Shown piece by piece: positions 44,900 to 58,029 of a stretch of DNA of 64,000 nucleotides; the first letter of the stretch is position 1, and every line of letters begins with the position of its first letter. The stretch is from Sympetrum striolatum (taxonomy: Eukaryota > Arthropoda > Insecta > Odonata > Libellulidae). The stretch is from NCBI GenBank assembly GCA_947579665.1, contig OX388350.1:89857152-89921151 (forward strand). The letters are read 5' to 3'. A model generated the notes under the pieces. It worked only from the letters and a program-made list of their open reading frames with translations. It did no database searches and was not told the origin of the DNA. A program made the translations under genes and the position numbers.

Positions 44900-47800
44900 C
44901 TGCACAAGTCACTTTTTTAGAAATAAACTACTAATTCTGATGGTTACAAATAATACCATTTATACCACATTATTCACTTCTCTGATATATCAATTAGAAA
45001 TTTGTATGGAAGATGTCACAATATTAACAAATATAATTATCTAGTATTTTATTCCTTATTTAAATTTATTTTTCTTATTTTACTCTCATTGATCAATTAC
45101 GTTTCTTCAGTATATCACTGTGATTACTAAATTTATTATTTCATTAACTTAAATTAATTGCTGCCAATATCTCTGCTTGAATTTTCACACAGAGTTAGAG
45201 ATAGTGATCTTCTGTTGTGCCGCATAGTAGGTATCACCAGGAAGACCCGGGTTCGATTCCGGACGATAAATTTATCTCCAATTTAAAACATATTGATTGA
45301 ATCCTCGTAATTCTGTCGGAGTCTTTACCGTGAAGAAAGACCGGAAAGTGGGAGGCCTTGATTCGAGTCACATCCAAGTCACAATTTTTAACTTCTCGTA
45401 CAGATGTGGAATGTATTGTTATGAATCCTTGGAACATGTTTTGTATTTTTCATTATTTGGAATGCGATTTAACACTCCAGCCGGTGTCAAGTTGACTCTT
45501 TGAGTTTTTAAGAATATCTTCGATTAAGTCATACGTTCGAATATTTTGTGACTTTCGGTCATTTTGTGAATAATTTTTAATGCGAATAATTGAAATAAAT
45601 TTTTTCAGAATTACAGTAAAATACATTGAACACTCTGATTTCCCTTTTTCATTTGGAAGCTCCCAACGAGAAAGAAATAATTGCAGAAGAAAATGAACTC
45701 TTTCTTTGCGTCCCATGTTTGATAAACTAACTGCATTAACTACGAAAAATGCCTAGAACGTCACATCCTTAGCATTGTAGGCACAAGGGATAGAAAAGTT
45801 GTGAGTCTGCACTGTTTGCGCATGAGATAATGATCACCGCTAATCAGAGAGAACGGAACTCTGTCATTTTGGACGCTTTTGACGTCTCATGTTTACTGAG
45901 TTTTGAATTTCCGCAATGGAAATGTGTTGAGGGTCTAATTAGGGAGAATGTTTGCACCTTGAAACTCGAGCCAAAGCGTGACCGACCTGTAAAAGATGTA
46001 TTTAAAAGGTATCGAATGGATCATCAGCGAATGTTTCGACTCGCATCAATTCACTGTTCCATCATAAGCTCCAGCCGGCTACGATTACCCCATTAATTGA
46101 TATCGTGACCTTTTACCCGTAATTTGCTTCGTGGTTATATAATGTGCGGCGACTTTAGCGGTTTCAAAGACACCAAATTTAAGATAAATACGATTGCCGC
46201 CGACTAAGAGCGGTAGTGTCCATACTTTACGGTATTCGTAGGGGAAAATTGAATTACCTGAGTGAAAGTCACACACAATTAATACTAGGCAAATTGAATT
46301 TTAACCAATTAGCGCTTTCCGTTTTTCCTGAAAGCAGTTTCGTGAATGTTGATTGGAAATCGCAGATTAGATAAACTGAATGCGAACCAATGAAATCCAA
46401 TCCGAATTGATTCAAAAGAAGCTCGATTACACGTCGCAATCCATTTAGGAATTCCATACAAATTTATACGGAAGTATAGATCTCCCACACATTTAATCGG
46501 AGCGCAGTTTGGAAGTCGAAGTGTAAGAGATTGTTCATGAATTAAATGCACGTTTTCGATTAAAGCGATTGCTATTTCTCGTGAAGGCCATTTCAAGTCT
46601 CTGTCGCATTATAAACTAAATGTTTATCGCAAATAAAAGTTCAGTCGTATGCAGAGGTGGATTAATGCGTAATTTCCGCCGCAACAAATTTTAATTTTTC
46701 ATAATCTTCTTTATTACATAAAGTGCCAATTTAATATAAATATGATATCTTGGTTTAGACTAAGGCATATTAAAATGGCAACAGAGATTCAAAACACTCT
46801 TGTTTTCAACTTTCCAGATTATATATAGAATACCTCGCTACGGAACAATAAATGCTGCATAACATTTAACATTTTTTATGCTGCTGTATACATGGCTTCC
46901 GGAAGATAATGCTTATGAAACATTTTCTTTGCGAAGAGACCCTTTGGTCCCTTCTTCTCGTTCCCTAGAGGGCAAACACTTTACTCCATTGAGTAGTAGC
47001 TTAAAGTAAAAAAAAAGAATTGGATAAACACAATAAGAATCATTGGCACTGAAATTGGCACCAAAAATTTTACTGTTTTACTCCAATAATATATTAACAT
47101 TAATAATCATTGAAAAATCACAATGAAATTTAATGATAAATTTTACTGTGAATTTCCAAAGATTTCTTAACAATGTGTCTTGTCGTAAAATCCCAATGAG
47201 TTTCCAACAATGAATCTTGTCGTAAAATCCCAATGTTTTTCTAAAATTGTAAGTAATTCCAATGAGTGGAAAAAAACAGTTAGCCTTGGGTCCGTACCTT
47301 AGTATTGGAACGTTATCATGAGAGCATTCTACCCCCATCAAAGAGACATGATGAGAAAGGGGCTGGTTGATGAGGTACCAACAAGGAAATCCTGAAGTTC
47401 ATCTTTTCCATTCCATTATTCCATTCCTAATTAATGAGCCACATTGTGGGTCAATGAGGAAGTAATCAGCTTTCAAATTGCACTTGGACACTATACTACC
47501 AATGCATGTGACTCCTGAAGGAATTGACATTTTTGAAAAGTGTACTGCATGGGACACAGTTTCAACGCCAAAATTCATATGAGCACAAATATCACGAAGG
47601 ACTTTGTCTTTCGGGAGATAATTGTTCATTGCATGTCCGACAGAGTAATCTAGTCGTTATGCTTGAATTTAGAGTAAATGCTTAGTCGAAATGCAATTAT
47701 AAATAATGATTCTTAATAGCTAAAAGGCCAGGGTAAGATAGGACTTAATTTTCAATGAATTAAATAAAAATGGTTGAATAAGCTCAAATGTGTACCGCAT

Positions 47801-50123
47801 GTTTATTTGCAATGTTTGCAGCACAGAGACATTTCGAAACACCGCAGACTTATCACTATTGAGGGGACGTAATAATCACAGCTAAAATGCTGCAATTAAT
47901 AGAAAGTACAAATTAGAGATAAATCATATATAAACGACACGACTATAATGACACACATATTTACTGTATACAGTCATCTATTGCAATAGATAACATTCTA
48001 GAATTAAAATATAGTAAAACAATGAAAAACTACTTTTCAATGCAATATACTCGATATGCGAAGGCACTGATGAATTCCATTTCATTAAAATCGGTGGACC
48101 CATGAAGCATTAGCTTCTCAAACTCGATGGACTTCCTTTTACGAACAGTAGGAGCTGTTTTTTAAGGGCCAACCTCAAGAAAAAGCCATTAGCATAGACA
48201 TGAACGTCATCGAAGTCCCGAAACTGCGAATCTAATAATTGTTCAGCGGGGGTAAGAGAAGGGTTTGCCCTCACTTTAAAATATGTCGGAGAAATACAAT
48301 GATATTTCACGTGCGAGCCGGAGACGGAATTTCCCCACGATACTTACTGTACAAATCCAAGCAAATCAATTATTTCAGTGAATCTTGTTGTATTCTTCCA
48401 AATCTTTTTTACTGTGTATGGACTACTTTTTAAAAAGCAATAGCAGTATGGAAACCTAAAGATTTAATCATTTAAAGAGATGAGGAAAGAGTAACAAATT
48501 ACTCCAACACCATATTTTGTGACTCTTTCCTCATCCACAGCCATCAGTGGAAGCTTCAAGACATTTAAAGGGATCTTTAGTGAGATATTTAACTCAAATT
48601 CGATGATGTCGGTAAAAACCACCGTTTTTAGTAAATCTTTTGTAACACAATAATTACATTATCATTTCCATAGTAAATACATTAAGAGTATAGATTTCCC
48701 AAAACTTAATAAAACACCAAAATAGATTTTAAATAATGTAACAACACCGTAAATATGATTATTAAAATTTATAGATATTCGAGAATACATAGAAATTTCA
48801 TTACTTCTAAATCTCTTGTAAGATATAACAATTTTTAATACTCGAAATATATCATTTGAAATATTCATTATATTGTTAATTCGATAAAAAGAGCAAAAGT
48901 AAAACGCAAAACGTGTTTCGACAACTCTTCAGCTTCGTGCCTCAATTCTTCAATAAAAATTAACATGAATATTGTAGAAGAGAAATAAATCCCATTCCAC
49001 TCCACGGAGAACTTCTGGAAAATAAAGATAACAAATTCGGTCAACTTCTGTGTATTTTTATTGTGGAATTTGTACAAGTTTTGCTGGTGAAGACATTTTC
49101 AAATGATTTTCCAACAAGTATCGCGAAAGGTCATTGCACAAATATCAGAATTTCATAATAATGTTTTTTCTGACTAAATTACCATATGATTTCCGTAAAA
49201 AAAAGCTATTTAAAAGATCAGGACGATATTTCTATGCAATCTGATTTAAGAATATTTAAATGCTCTAACGTATCCTCCGCAAAGTCATTCTTGATAATAG
49301 TTAAGAAAGAAAATCTGCAAATGGGATTATATTTCCAATAAAACTATATTCAATCACAATGAACTTTGGTAAATTACCAGATGACTTCTTCAAATATTAC
49401 CAATGCGAAGGTATACTCACTCAGGGGAATCTTTAAAATCCTTTTTTCGCCGACTCCTATGCAAAGAACGCATGAATGAGGGATTTCTTAAGAGTGAGCT
49501 GCATAAGATTCACGGATTCAACAAGGAAGTGAGATTGTAAGTTTAGAAAAAACCGTTGAAAACACTGAAGATGCGACCAGCCCCTATACAACACAAAATG
49601 AAAGACCGCTACGCAGAAGAACTGAGCGTTTTGTCAATCTGTTGTGAATCTCTCAAAAGCACTATTCAGGAGCCTATCTTTGCATTCACACCCTTGAAAC
49701 AGTCACATGCAATAGATCTAACTGAGCGTTTTATCAATCTGTTTGCCTCTCAAACGTAATCTTAATCTCTGTTTTCAGGGTGCAAGTTTCGAAATACTTC
49801 TCGAATGTTCCCTCGTATTTTGGCGATGTGTAAACAAATCAGCACTTTCGAATTTTTTTCATGGAAATCTTATTTTATGGTGTGAATCATCGAACTAAAG
49901 GATAGGCTTAAGAAGTGCACGCGTTGAACATTGAGTGCGAAACACCCGCAGCGTCCATTGATATCGATTAGTTGAAATCGGAACCATATTTAAGGCATGC
50001 AGAGCTTTCGCTGAATTTATCAAGCAAACACACGACTAGAAGTGTATCTCTAAGACTTGCGTGATGATTAGGGTTTCGTACTCTTCAGCAGAAGAAAAAG
50101 CACAGTCATAGGACTTGACTCTT
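44900..50123. other. No gene recognised; TTCGA-box fragment at 45165-45290
   Basis: A 125-base TTCGA-repeat fragment at 45165-45290 carries TTAGAGATAGTGATCTTCTG and GGGTTCGATTCCGG. Several open stretches (45830-46096 plus, 46085-46596 minus, 47078-47629 minus) have no recognisable motif. Two 46-base direct repeats containing CTTGTCGTAAAATCCCAATG lie at about 47175-47250. If the cyclase gene has further 5' exons they could lie here, but I cannot identify them. Confidence 0.4.
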
Positions 50124-50161
50124 GGGGGGGGGGGGGGTTGAACCCGTTAACCCCCCCCCCC
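50124..50161. repeat. G14 / C11 inverted homopolymer pair
   Basis: Fourteen G (50124-50137), then TTGAACCCGTTAA, then eleven C (50151-50161). The runs can pair as a hairpin. The following TTTGCTGCGCCACTG resembles the edge of a common type of transposon end. Length is likely to be unstable and the assembly may be unreliable here. Confidence 0.7.
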
Positions 50162-50919
50162 TTTGCTGCGCCACTGCCTCTACGACATTATTTCAAAGAG
50201 AGGGTTTGCATAGAGATCAGGAATAATATTATATCGACTTAAACACGTAACTACTTCTACAGTAACAGCCTCCAAAAGAATAGAACTATTTAATGGAAAA
50301 TGGAATAACATCTTTCTCAGTCATCTAACGAAATTCAATCCGCTTCCATACACGAAATGTCTTTTTAAACTTAAAAAATCTGAAAGTATAAATTCCAAGA
50401 GATAAATGAGAAAGAAATTGAAAACGATTCCAATGTTTGCAAAGTAAAATGAGAAAACGAATTCTGCTCAACTTCCTCGTCGTTTCGGAAGCAAAGAAAC
50501 TTTCGCAAAGGACACCGTATTAAGGAAATGTATAAAATTACACTCCGTCGATAATGATCACAACCACGATGCACAGCTATATCGAATTTAGTGGGAAAAG
50601 TTGAAAGAATCCTCAGAAAAGCACATTTTTCTAAATGAAAGGTGTATCGATCGAGAGAGAATGTACCAAATGTGAATTGTCTTTGACGTGTTTTCAATTA
50701 CTCCAAAGAAAAACTCAACAAAAGAAGATCGTGATCGTGAATCTCTTATAACGAAGGAGGTCCAGGGGTTTATGAAAGAAGCAGACCGCAATAAGGCAGA
50801 TCGAAAGATCTCTTAAAAGATTTAAGATTTGAAAGTTGCATCTCCTAGAATACATTTTATAGATTGATCTATTTTCTTCTCTAACTATTGTTTCTGTATT
50901 TTGTAACTATTTATGTATA

Positions 50920-51730
50920 CGAGTAAAATGTAGCTTGCATACTGCAAGCAGATCGACAACACTAATTTCATATCGGCATCATGTCGGGACGGTCCTCAAA
51001 AGAAAAAAAAAAGGATTGAAAATATTCTTAAAATTCGCTGCAATATAATCTTCTGGCATCGAACCCGGGTCTTCCTGGTGAACTTACTATGCAGCACAAC
51101 AGAAGATCACCGTCTTTAACTATGTGTTGAAATTCAGGCAGAAATATAGGCTGCAACTGCCTCAAACGACGTCCTACTTTTTCCATACATTCCTTATGAG
51201 AGAAATTTTGATGTGTCCCGGCATCGAACCCAAGAACAGTACAGTCTTATCTAAACTTATTTCAAAACCCTAGTCTTAATATACATCTTCCATATAAGCA
51301 AGAACTTCCTATCATTTCAATAAGTGCACCAAAAAAAATAATGAAAAACTACTCCCATGTATTTTAAAGGGCAGATATTTGCATCGTCCTAGCATCGAAC
51401 CCAGGATATTTTCCCTGAAAGTCATTTATGTTTTCGATAGATCATGACCATATATGTAGGCTCCTTGAGTTTTGATTCTCTTTCTATCCGGAAAGTGTTT
51501 TTAACAAATTCCCGAAAATCAAAGCAATGCATTTAAATGGAAAAATTCGGGACTTTGGGGCCCTCTGGAATCGAACCCATTACACCGAGGTTCAAAATCT
51601 CAATTTTTCTGGCGGTTGCACGTTATGGCCAATACGTCGTAAAAATTTCAAGGTAATGACGCTTGTGGTTTAGCCTGTGAATTAGTATCCTATCTATCTA
51701 TACATATATGAATGAATCCGGAGAAGCATC
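50920..51730 (-). mobile_element. TTCGA-box modular repeat, copy 5
   Basis: A reversed copy with both ends: CGAGTAAAATGTAGCTTGCA at the left (hairpin end) and GAATGAATCCGGAGAAGCAT at the right. Boxes (ATCGAACCC) lie near 51060, 51222, 51390 and 51567, spacing 162-177. This is shorter than copies 1 and 2, with four modules against six, so module number varies between copies. Confidence 0.7.
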
Positions 51731-51929
51731 TATACATAATAGATAGATGTACTACTATAACATTTAATAAGTTCACTGATGACATCAAGATAGCAATGGA
51801 TAAGGTAACTATATTAGTTCTAACTATTCTCAATTTAGGTCTAGTAGATTACCAATCTTAAATATCGGTCCACTGGCGTTCACTTGTTTCTCTTTGTATC
51901 TCTTTGGTAGATTGTATCATCAATGGCCT

Positions 51930-52060
51930 CTTCACTGCGTCCTATTGAACAAGGAGTTCCACAAAGATCAAAACTAGGTCCCTCCATGTTTTCAAAACTT
52001 ATCAAAAAATCTCTCGCATTATCTCCAACTACCTCTAACACGGTAGTAGTTTTATTTATT
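51930..52060 (+). pseudogene. LINE reverse-transcriptase motif B fragment
   Basis: A plus-strand frame reads SSLRPIEQGVPQRSKLGPSM and FSKLIKKSLA, matching GVPQGS.LGP.LF, the motif B region of LINE reverse transcriptases. Only about 40 residues can be placed. Confidence 0.42.
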
Positions 52061-52499
52061 TTTTATGCAATTCATCGCAATTGTTAATTTTTCACGTAAT
52101 TATTGAATCGTATAAACGCTAATAAAAATGAAACTCGATTTTCATAGAAGAATAAGATGGATATTTGGATTAGATTTCATTTTTGTTTTTCAAGTTTAAC
52201 ATTTAACTCAATTAAAATTTAACTTTAATAACTCGGAATTTCTGCGCAAACGATGTTTTTTTGTAAAAACTCTTGAATCATTTGCTAAATAAATGCCCTT
52301 GGCCCTTAGATACGGAAATTCCAATCCTTTATTCTACGACCAAAGTTTTTATTATTATTTTATTTTATTATTATTTATAAAGATCTTTATTCAGTTTCCT
52401 TGATTTTAATATTTATCTCGATCATTATTTCTGATTTAATTCTGTAAAAGAAAAAATGTCTTCAATCGATCAAAATTAACTTTACGTGGATGAGAGACG

Positions 52500-52575
52500 A
52501 TTCGAATCTTGGAGATGTGAACCAAGGACCCTTTGGACAAAGAGCTCTAACTATGCCGAATCTCACACTCCTCCG
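52500..52575 (-). mobile_element. Possible tRNA-derived SINE head
   Basis: The minus strand reads TTCGGCATAGTTAGAGCTCT, TTGTCCAAAGGGTCCTTGGT and TCACATCTCC, with A-box-like GGCATAGTTAGAG and B-box-like TTGGTTCACATC about 45 bases on. Pairing of the arms is poor. Confidence 0.35.
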
Positions 52576-52719
52576 CAATATCCTTAAAAAGGGATACCGA
52601 GTTTTCTCTTTGCGTATTAATGTATAAGATACTTGTAAAATGAAGATATATGACACGGCGAATGAATATGGCTTATCTTAAAAGAATCTCAATGCATGTA
52701 TGGACCAGTTACTTACCTG

Positions 52720-53552
52720 GCTAACTGGAGCAACTTCCATTTTGCAAGTAAACGTACTCGGCATAACCTTCTGTTTCAACCCTTGAGTTGGTTGACCTCC
52801 ATTCATCTCTCAGCTTTCCGTTTCAGTTCGTAGTTTGCTCGGCATTGCATATCTTTCATGATTTGGCTGACTAGTCGGGGAATGCCTATACCAGGGTACC
52901 CTCAAATTTTCCTTCCATTATTCTTTTAACTTGACTATCGTCTCGTATGTAGTAAGTGTCAAATAAGTTTAACTCTCCTTTCTTTAATGATTCTTATTGT
53001 AGTTCTTTCTTCTTCATCTTTTCCAAAGAGATCTTTATTTGTTTTCCTTTCCGTCCAGCATTCTTCTGTAACTCCACGCTTCAAAGTATTTTCACTCTCC
53101 CCTGTAGTCCACCATTCGCTTCCATACAACACTCCAAACGAAGCTCTTCATAAAGTTTTTCCTTGTCTCCAAACTAATGCTTTTTGGTGTTAGCAGATTT
53201 TTCTCTTTATAGAATTCTAGTTTTGCTTGCTTAACTCTGCATTTTATAGCTCTTGTACTTTTTCCATCCCTCGTAATTTTACTTCCCAGATTCTTTCACT
53301 TGTTGAAAGGTAATAATTTCCAATTCCACATTTGCTCTTACGTTTTCGCTTTTATCGCAGATTAGAATCTTTGCCTTAAGTATGCTTATTTTCATGATGT
53401 AGTCATTTATCATTACCCTGTTCATTACGTTCAATATTTCTCATAAATCTTCCTCACTTTCAGCTAACATATCATCCGCGAATCATGTCCACTCTCTCCC
53501 CGTTTACTTTTATTCCAATTTCTTCTCTTATTCTGTCTATAGCGTCTTGTAC
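52720..53552 (-). pseudogene. LINE reverse transcriptase, C-terminal part (left of hAT)
   Basis: Minus-strand broken frames give AIDRIREEIGIKVNGERVDM near 53545-53485, a degraded FADDM..ESEEDL-like stretch, then RKTNKDLFGKDEEERTTIRI near 53040, MEGKFEGTL near 52910, and QIMKDMQCRANYELKRKAER near 52870-52810. This is the region after the active site in RTE-type and related LINEs (IKVNGERV..IRFADD.....). It continues into 60030-60075 on the far side of the hAT element, where GYALLLFNVLVQD precedes AIDRIREE in frame. Confidence 0.65.
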
Positions 53553-53799
53553 TAGAGATGGGCGCCGCGCCGATTACGCCAGCCGCCGACAATATCGGGC
53601 ACGCCGCCGCCGCCGAAGAAATAACTACGGCGCGCCGCCGCCGGAAATTTTATCGGCGGCGGCGCGGCGTGTCTTGGATTTAAAACAGTCCCATAGTTGA
53701 AAATATGCTGACAAGTAGTTCGAAGAGATACGCTTTGAACTGATAGAACACATCTCGGGCTTTCCACGAGGGCGCTGATATATTAAAACCATTAAACAA

Positions 53800-55135
53800 T
53801 CATCGATGATTATCCTTGGTTCGACGCTAGGTCAGGGCAAATATTCTCCCGTTTAATTTACATTGCGATTTTTAAGATTTTTTAAAATCACTTCCCGATT
53901 AGATAGAAACTTGAAACTCGGCATGTAGATAGAGATCAATTATAAATTTTATGTACGCTGTTCACCGTTTCGCTGATGGCCCTTGGTTCGATCCCAGTGA
54001 GGTATTTAATTCCTCAATGCATTTTTTATGGAGATAACAGAAACCAATTTTAGGTACTTCCGGGCATGATATCGACTTCAAACTTTGCATAAAATAAGAT
54101 CAAGTCAGAATAAGTCATACTGTGCATTCACAGATGCCAATATGTCCTTGGTTCGACTCCAGCCGTCTCTAAAATCAGAAGGTTATCCGATTTTTAAGAA
54201 GTTTTTTGAACCCCTTCCCAATAATATAGAAACTTGAAATTCGGCATATAGATAAAGATCATTGATATGTTTCAAATACTCAGTTTTAGGATATCTTGAT
54301 CGTCCTTGGTTCGATCTCAGAGAGCCATTTACATTTCGTATGCATTTCAGATGGGGATAATGGAGTTATATCAGGACCTTCCTGTTATGATATACCAGCG
54401 TCATTGACTTAAAATTTTTACGTTTTGGCCATAACGTGTAACCGACAAAAAATTGCAATTTTGAACCTCAGTGTCATGGGTTCGATTCCAGAGGGCCCCA
54501 AAGTCCCGATTTTTTCCCTTTAAATGTATTGCTTTGATTTTCGGGAATTTTTTTAAATTACTTCCCGGATAGGAAGAGAATCAAAACTCAAGGAGCTTAT
54601 ATATATGGTCATCATCTATCGAAAACATAAATGACTTTTACGGAAAAAGTCCTTGGTTCGACGCTAGGACGATGTAAACATCTGCCCTTAAAAACATTGT
54701 GGTAGTTTTTCATTATTTTTTTTGATGCACTTATGGAAATGATAGGAAGTTCGTGCTTGGCTAGAAGATATATATTAAGACTCGGTTTAAGAAAAAAATT
54801 ATATGAGACCATGCTGTTCCTAGGTGCGATGCCAGAGCATAATAACATTTCTCACATAAGGAAAATATGTGAAAAGTAGGACGTCGTGTGAGGCAGTTGC
54901 AGCCAATATTTCTGCTTTAATTTTCACACATAGTTAGAGATGGTGATTTTCTGTTGTGCTGCATAGTAAGTATGACCAGAAAGACCCGGGTTCGATGCCA
55001 GGCAATTAAATTACAGCGAATTTTAAGAATATTTTCAATCCTTTTTTTGCTATTGAGGACCGTCTCGATATGATGCCGACATGAAGTTAGTGTTGTCGAT
55101 ATGCTTGCAGTATTCTAGCAACATTTTACTCATAC
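53800..55135 (+). mobile_element. TTCGA-box modular repeat, copy 6
   Basis: Boxes near 53819, 53984, 54148, 54305, 54478, 54652, 54822 and 54986 give eight modules with spacings of 157-174. The end is GCTTGCAGTATTCTAGCAACA and TTTTACTCATA, a degraded form of the terminal hairpin. The left end is missing. Inside the hAT element. Confidence 0.65.
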
Positions 55136-55189
55136 CTATATATACACTCATTCATTCATAGGGGATCAAAATTCTAACCATGTTCCACA

Positions 55190-55995
55190 AATTCCGTCCC
55201 GAAAACAAACTAAGTCCCGATTTTCTCCATAAAGATACTTGGTGGGGATTTTCGAAAAATTTTTTGAGGCACTTTCAGGCAAAGTAGAGAGTTGAAATTC
55301 GAGGGATCGCTGGAGGCCCTGCGTATCCGACGAAAACCATTAAGACATTATCCAAGTTTATCCTTGGTTCGACGCTAGGTCAGGGAAAATATGCTCCCGT
55401 TTAATTTACATTGCGGTTTTTAAGATTTTTTATTATCACTTTCCGATAAGATGGAAACTTGAAACTCAGCACTTGAATAGAGATCATAAATATATTTCAT
55501 AATCTAATTTTAGCAATTCGCTGATTGTCCTTGGTTCGATCCCAGAGGGAAATTTACATTCCTCAATGCATTTTTTATGGAGATAACGGAAACAAATTTT
55601 AGGTACTTCCAGACATGATATCGAGTTGAAACTTTGCATTAAATGAGATCAAGTCCTAACAAGTCATAACATGCATTCACAGCTGCCAATATGTTATATC
55701 CAATGCATTTCAGATAGGGGATAATGGAGTCTTATTTCAGGACCTTCCCGGTATGATATTTACTTTAAACTTTGTATTAATTAAGATTAGGTCTTAACAA
55801 GTTATTATACCTATTTGCATATTCCAATAGGTGCTGGGTTCGACACCAGGCGTTTACAAAAAATCAGAAATTGCAGCAATTTTTAAGGTTTGTTTAAGCC
55901 CTTCCCGATAACATTGAAACTCAAAACGTGGCATGTGAACAAAGATTATAAATACCTTTTATAAGCTTGCAGTATCCAAGCTACTTTTACTCGTA
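55190..55995 (+). mobile_element. TTCGA-box modular repeat, copy 7
   Basis: Begins with text matching the first module of copy 1 (CCCGATTTTCTCCATAAAGA and GGTGGGGATTTTCGAAAAAT) and ends GCTTGCAGTATCCAAGCTAC, then TTTTACTCG. Boxes lie near 55364, 55530 and 55829, with one position (about 55690) eroded. It adjoins copy 6 directly. Confidence 0.6.
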
Positions 55996-55999
55996 TATA

Positions 56000-58004
56000 A
56001 TAACATATTTCGTACGTAATATAATTCATACAATTTATTGCGGAAGATGTAACTTCCGCAATGTATGTTCGTTTTCGAATGTTTATAATAGAAAATAGGG
56101 ATTTAAAATAACACAAATAAAATTCAGTATTTTCTCAGAATACTATCTCGCTGGATGTTTTTAATGAGTGAAGTATAGCTAAAAGTAGGCAGCTACTTTT
56201 CTGAACGCATTTTTCTCAAACCTCTCGACATTCCCTTCAAAATTTTCAGGATGTATTTTCCCAGAATATCTACCGGGAAATTTAAAAGTATCGAAAAAAG
56301 ATCATAAAAGGAAGAAAATTATCAAGAATAAGAACTTCTTTGTTTCTGAAATGAGAGTGAGTATTTAAAGAACAAGTACAAACAAATTCGCTACGAATTT
56401 CCAAATTTTTAATTTGAAATATTTTTCGTTTCTTATTTTTCTTGTAAATGTGATAAAATTTAACTATAATTAAATTTCACTGAACAGTTTTCAATTACTG
56501 TATCTCCATGTGGTATATTACTAAAATTAATTTAGTGTAACTTTCTCTTTCAACGCGTATATATCTACTACGTGCATCAATCTCTCTTATGAACATGGGG
56601 CCCTTTGAGATAAGTTGGGATTTAGTAATTTCAAGTAATGTGTATTCATTACGTATCATAATTTCTGTGAATATTTTAATAAAAACCATCTTGAACATAC
56701 ATGTAAACCAAAATGTTAACTCCAATAAGAGAATTTTCTTCATAGGGTACAACAGTATTTTCCTGGATTACCTTCAATTCCTAATAATTGAAGCATCTTT
56801 TGGTTTATAAAAAAACGTCTAATCCAGAGTTCTAAAACATTATAATCGATTTGAATATCTTCATTAGAACATAGTGTACTCCCGCAACCAGCACTCCCAT
56901 TGAGAGGAGTTTTAGTACATGCGGGCTCTCTCTCAACGATAAGAAAAGCAGACTAGAGCCACAGAGATGGAATAAAATGGTATTCATCCATGAGAACTAT
57001 GCGTTGTGCAAAGATTTTGTTGACAGAGTGTAACCTACTGCTGAATGCTATTAATATATTTATTTTGAACTCCTCTCATTCATTCATTTGCTTATTATTC
57101 TTTAAGTTTGTTTAAACTTAAATGTTTTGATTTGTGTTCATCATTTATATATTTTTTATTTTCTGGAAATTTCAATTGAACGTCTATTCCTGGATTCCAT
57201 ACTTGAAAAATGTGGCGCAAATTTGATGTTAAGCTAATTCACAACAATAGTACATCCATTGATCGACATTCTACTGGCTATTTGTGCCCAATTTGTGATA
57301 CCACTCTTTAAACGTTCTTAAAGTAATGTAGCGTAATTATAAGAAGCATGCTTTTGTGAAAATAAGGAAAGCAACGTATTGCCAAATTAACCCCTTTACG
57401 GCGCAGAGCGAGCTAGAATCGAAAAATGCTGGCCAAGAATAAGGAAACATTTTTTGAGTGTGAACTTTGAAACTTCGCATTGCTATACCTCAATAAGTTC
57501 TGCATATAATATTCCCAGACAGCGTCTTATGTGAGCTATTTTTCCTTAAATCGGAGGGTCCGAGAGAGGACAAGAGAAAGAAATATAATTTAAAAGACAT
57601 GCTGCATGAAGTGAGTATTTCACCTAAAGAAGCTAATTCAGAGATCTGATGGAAGTGATGCAATAATTCAACTGTGATCACTTAAAAAATCATAATTAAG
57701 CTTAAGGGTTGATTATTTAATACTGTATTGATTTTTTTCCGATGATTCTGCTCATTTGGGTTTGGTTTGAGGCTGAAGAATTTTGCAAAAATCTAAGCCT
57801 GGCATTATTCGTGAATTTTGGTCAATTTTGACCACATGTAGAATTTTAATAGGTAGAAATCAGCGTAAATAATTTGGTAGTAATAGGCAGGATTTATTTG
57901 AGAATTGCCAGTACTAAAGTCCGCACTCAAGATAAGGATTTTTTTGCCAGGTTTTTTCGATTCTAGCCCATTGTTCTGCGTATTCAAGATAGCTCTACAT
58001 TGTC
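56000..58004. other. Interior of hAT element, nothing recognised
   Basis: AT-rich DNA without coding potential that I can identify. It could be filler from further old insertions. Confidence 0.35.
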
Positions 58005-58029
58005 TTTATTGGTATGATATAATTGTAAT

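Noticed and set aside
44686..44934. Plus-strand open frame (82 codons) opposite a cyclase exon.
   Set aside because: It is antisense to the GC-rich exon and has no motif.
49556..49759. 67-codon plus-strand open frame with an internal repeat.
   Set aside because: ACTGAGCGTTTT.TCAATCTGTT occurs twice, which explains the open frame; no motif or homology is evident.
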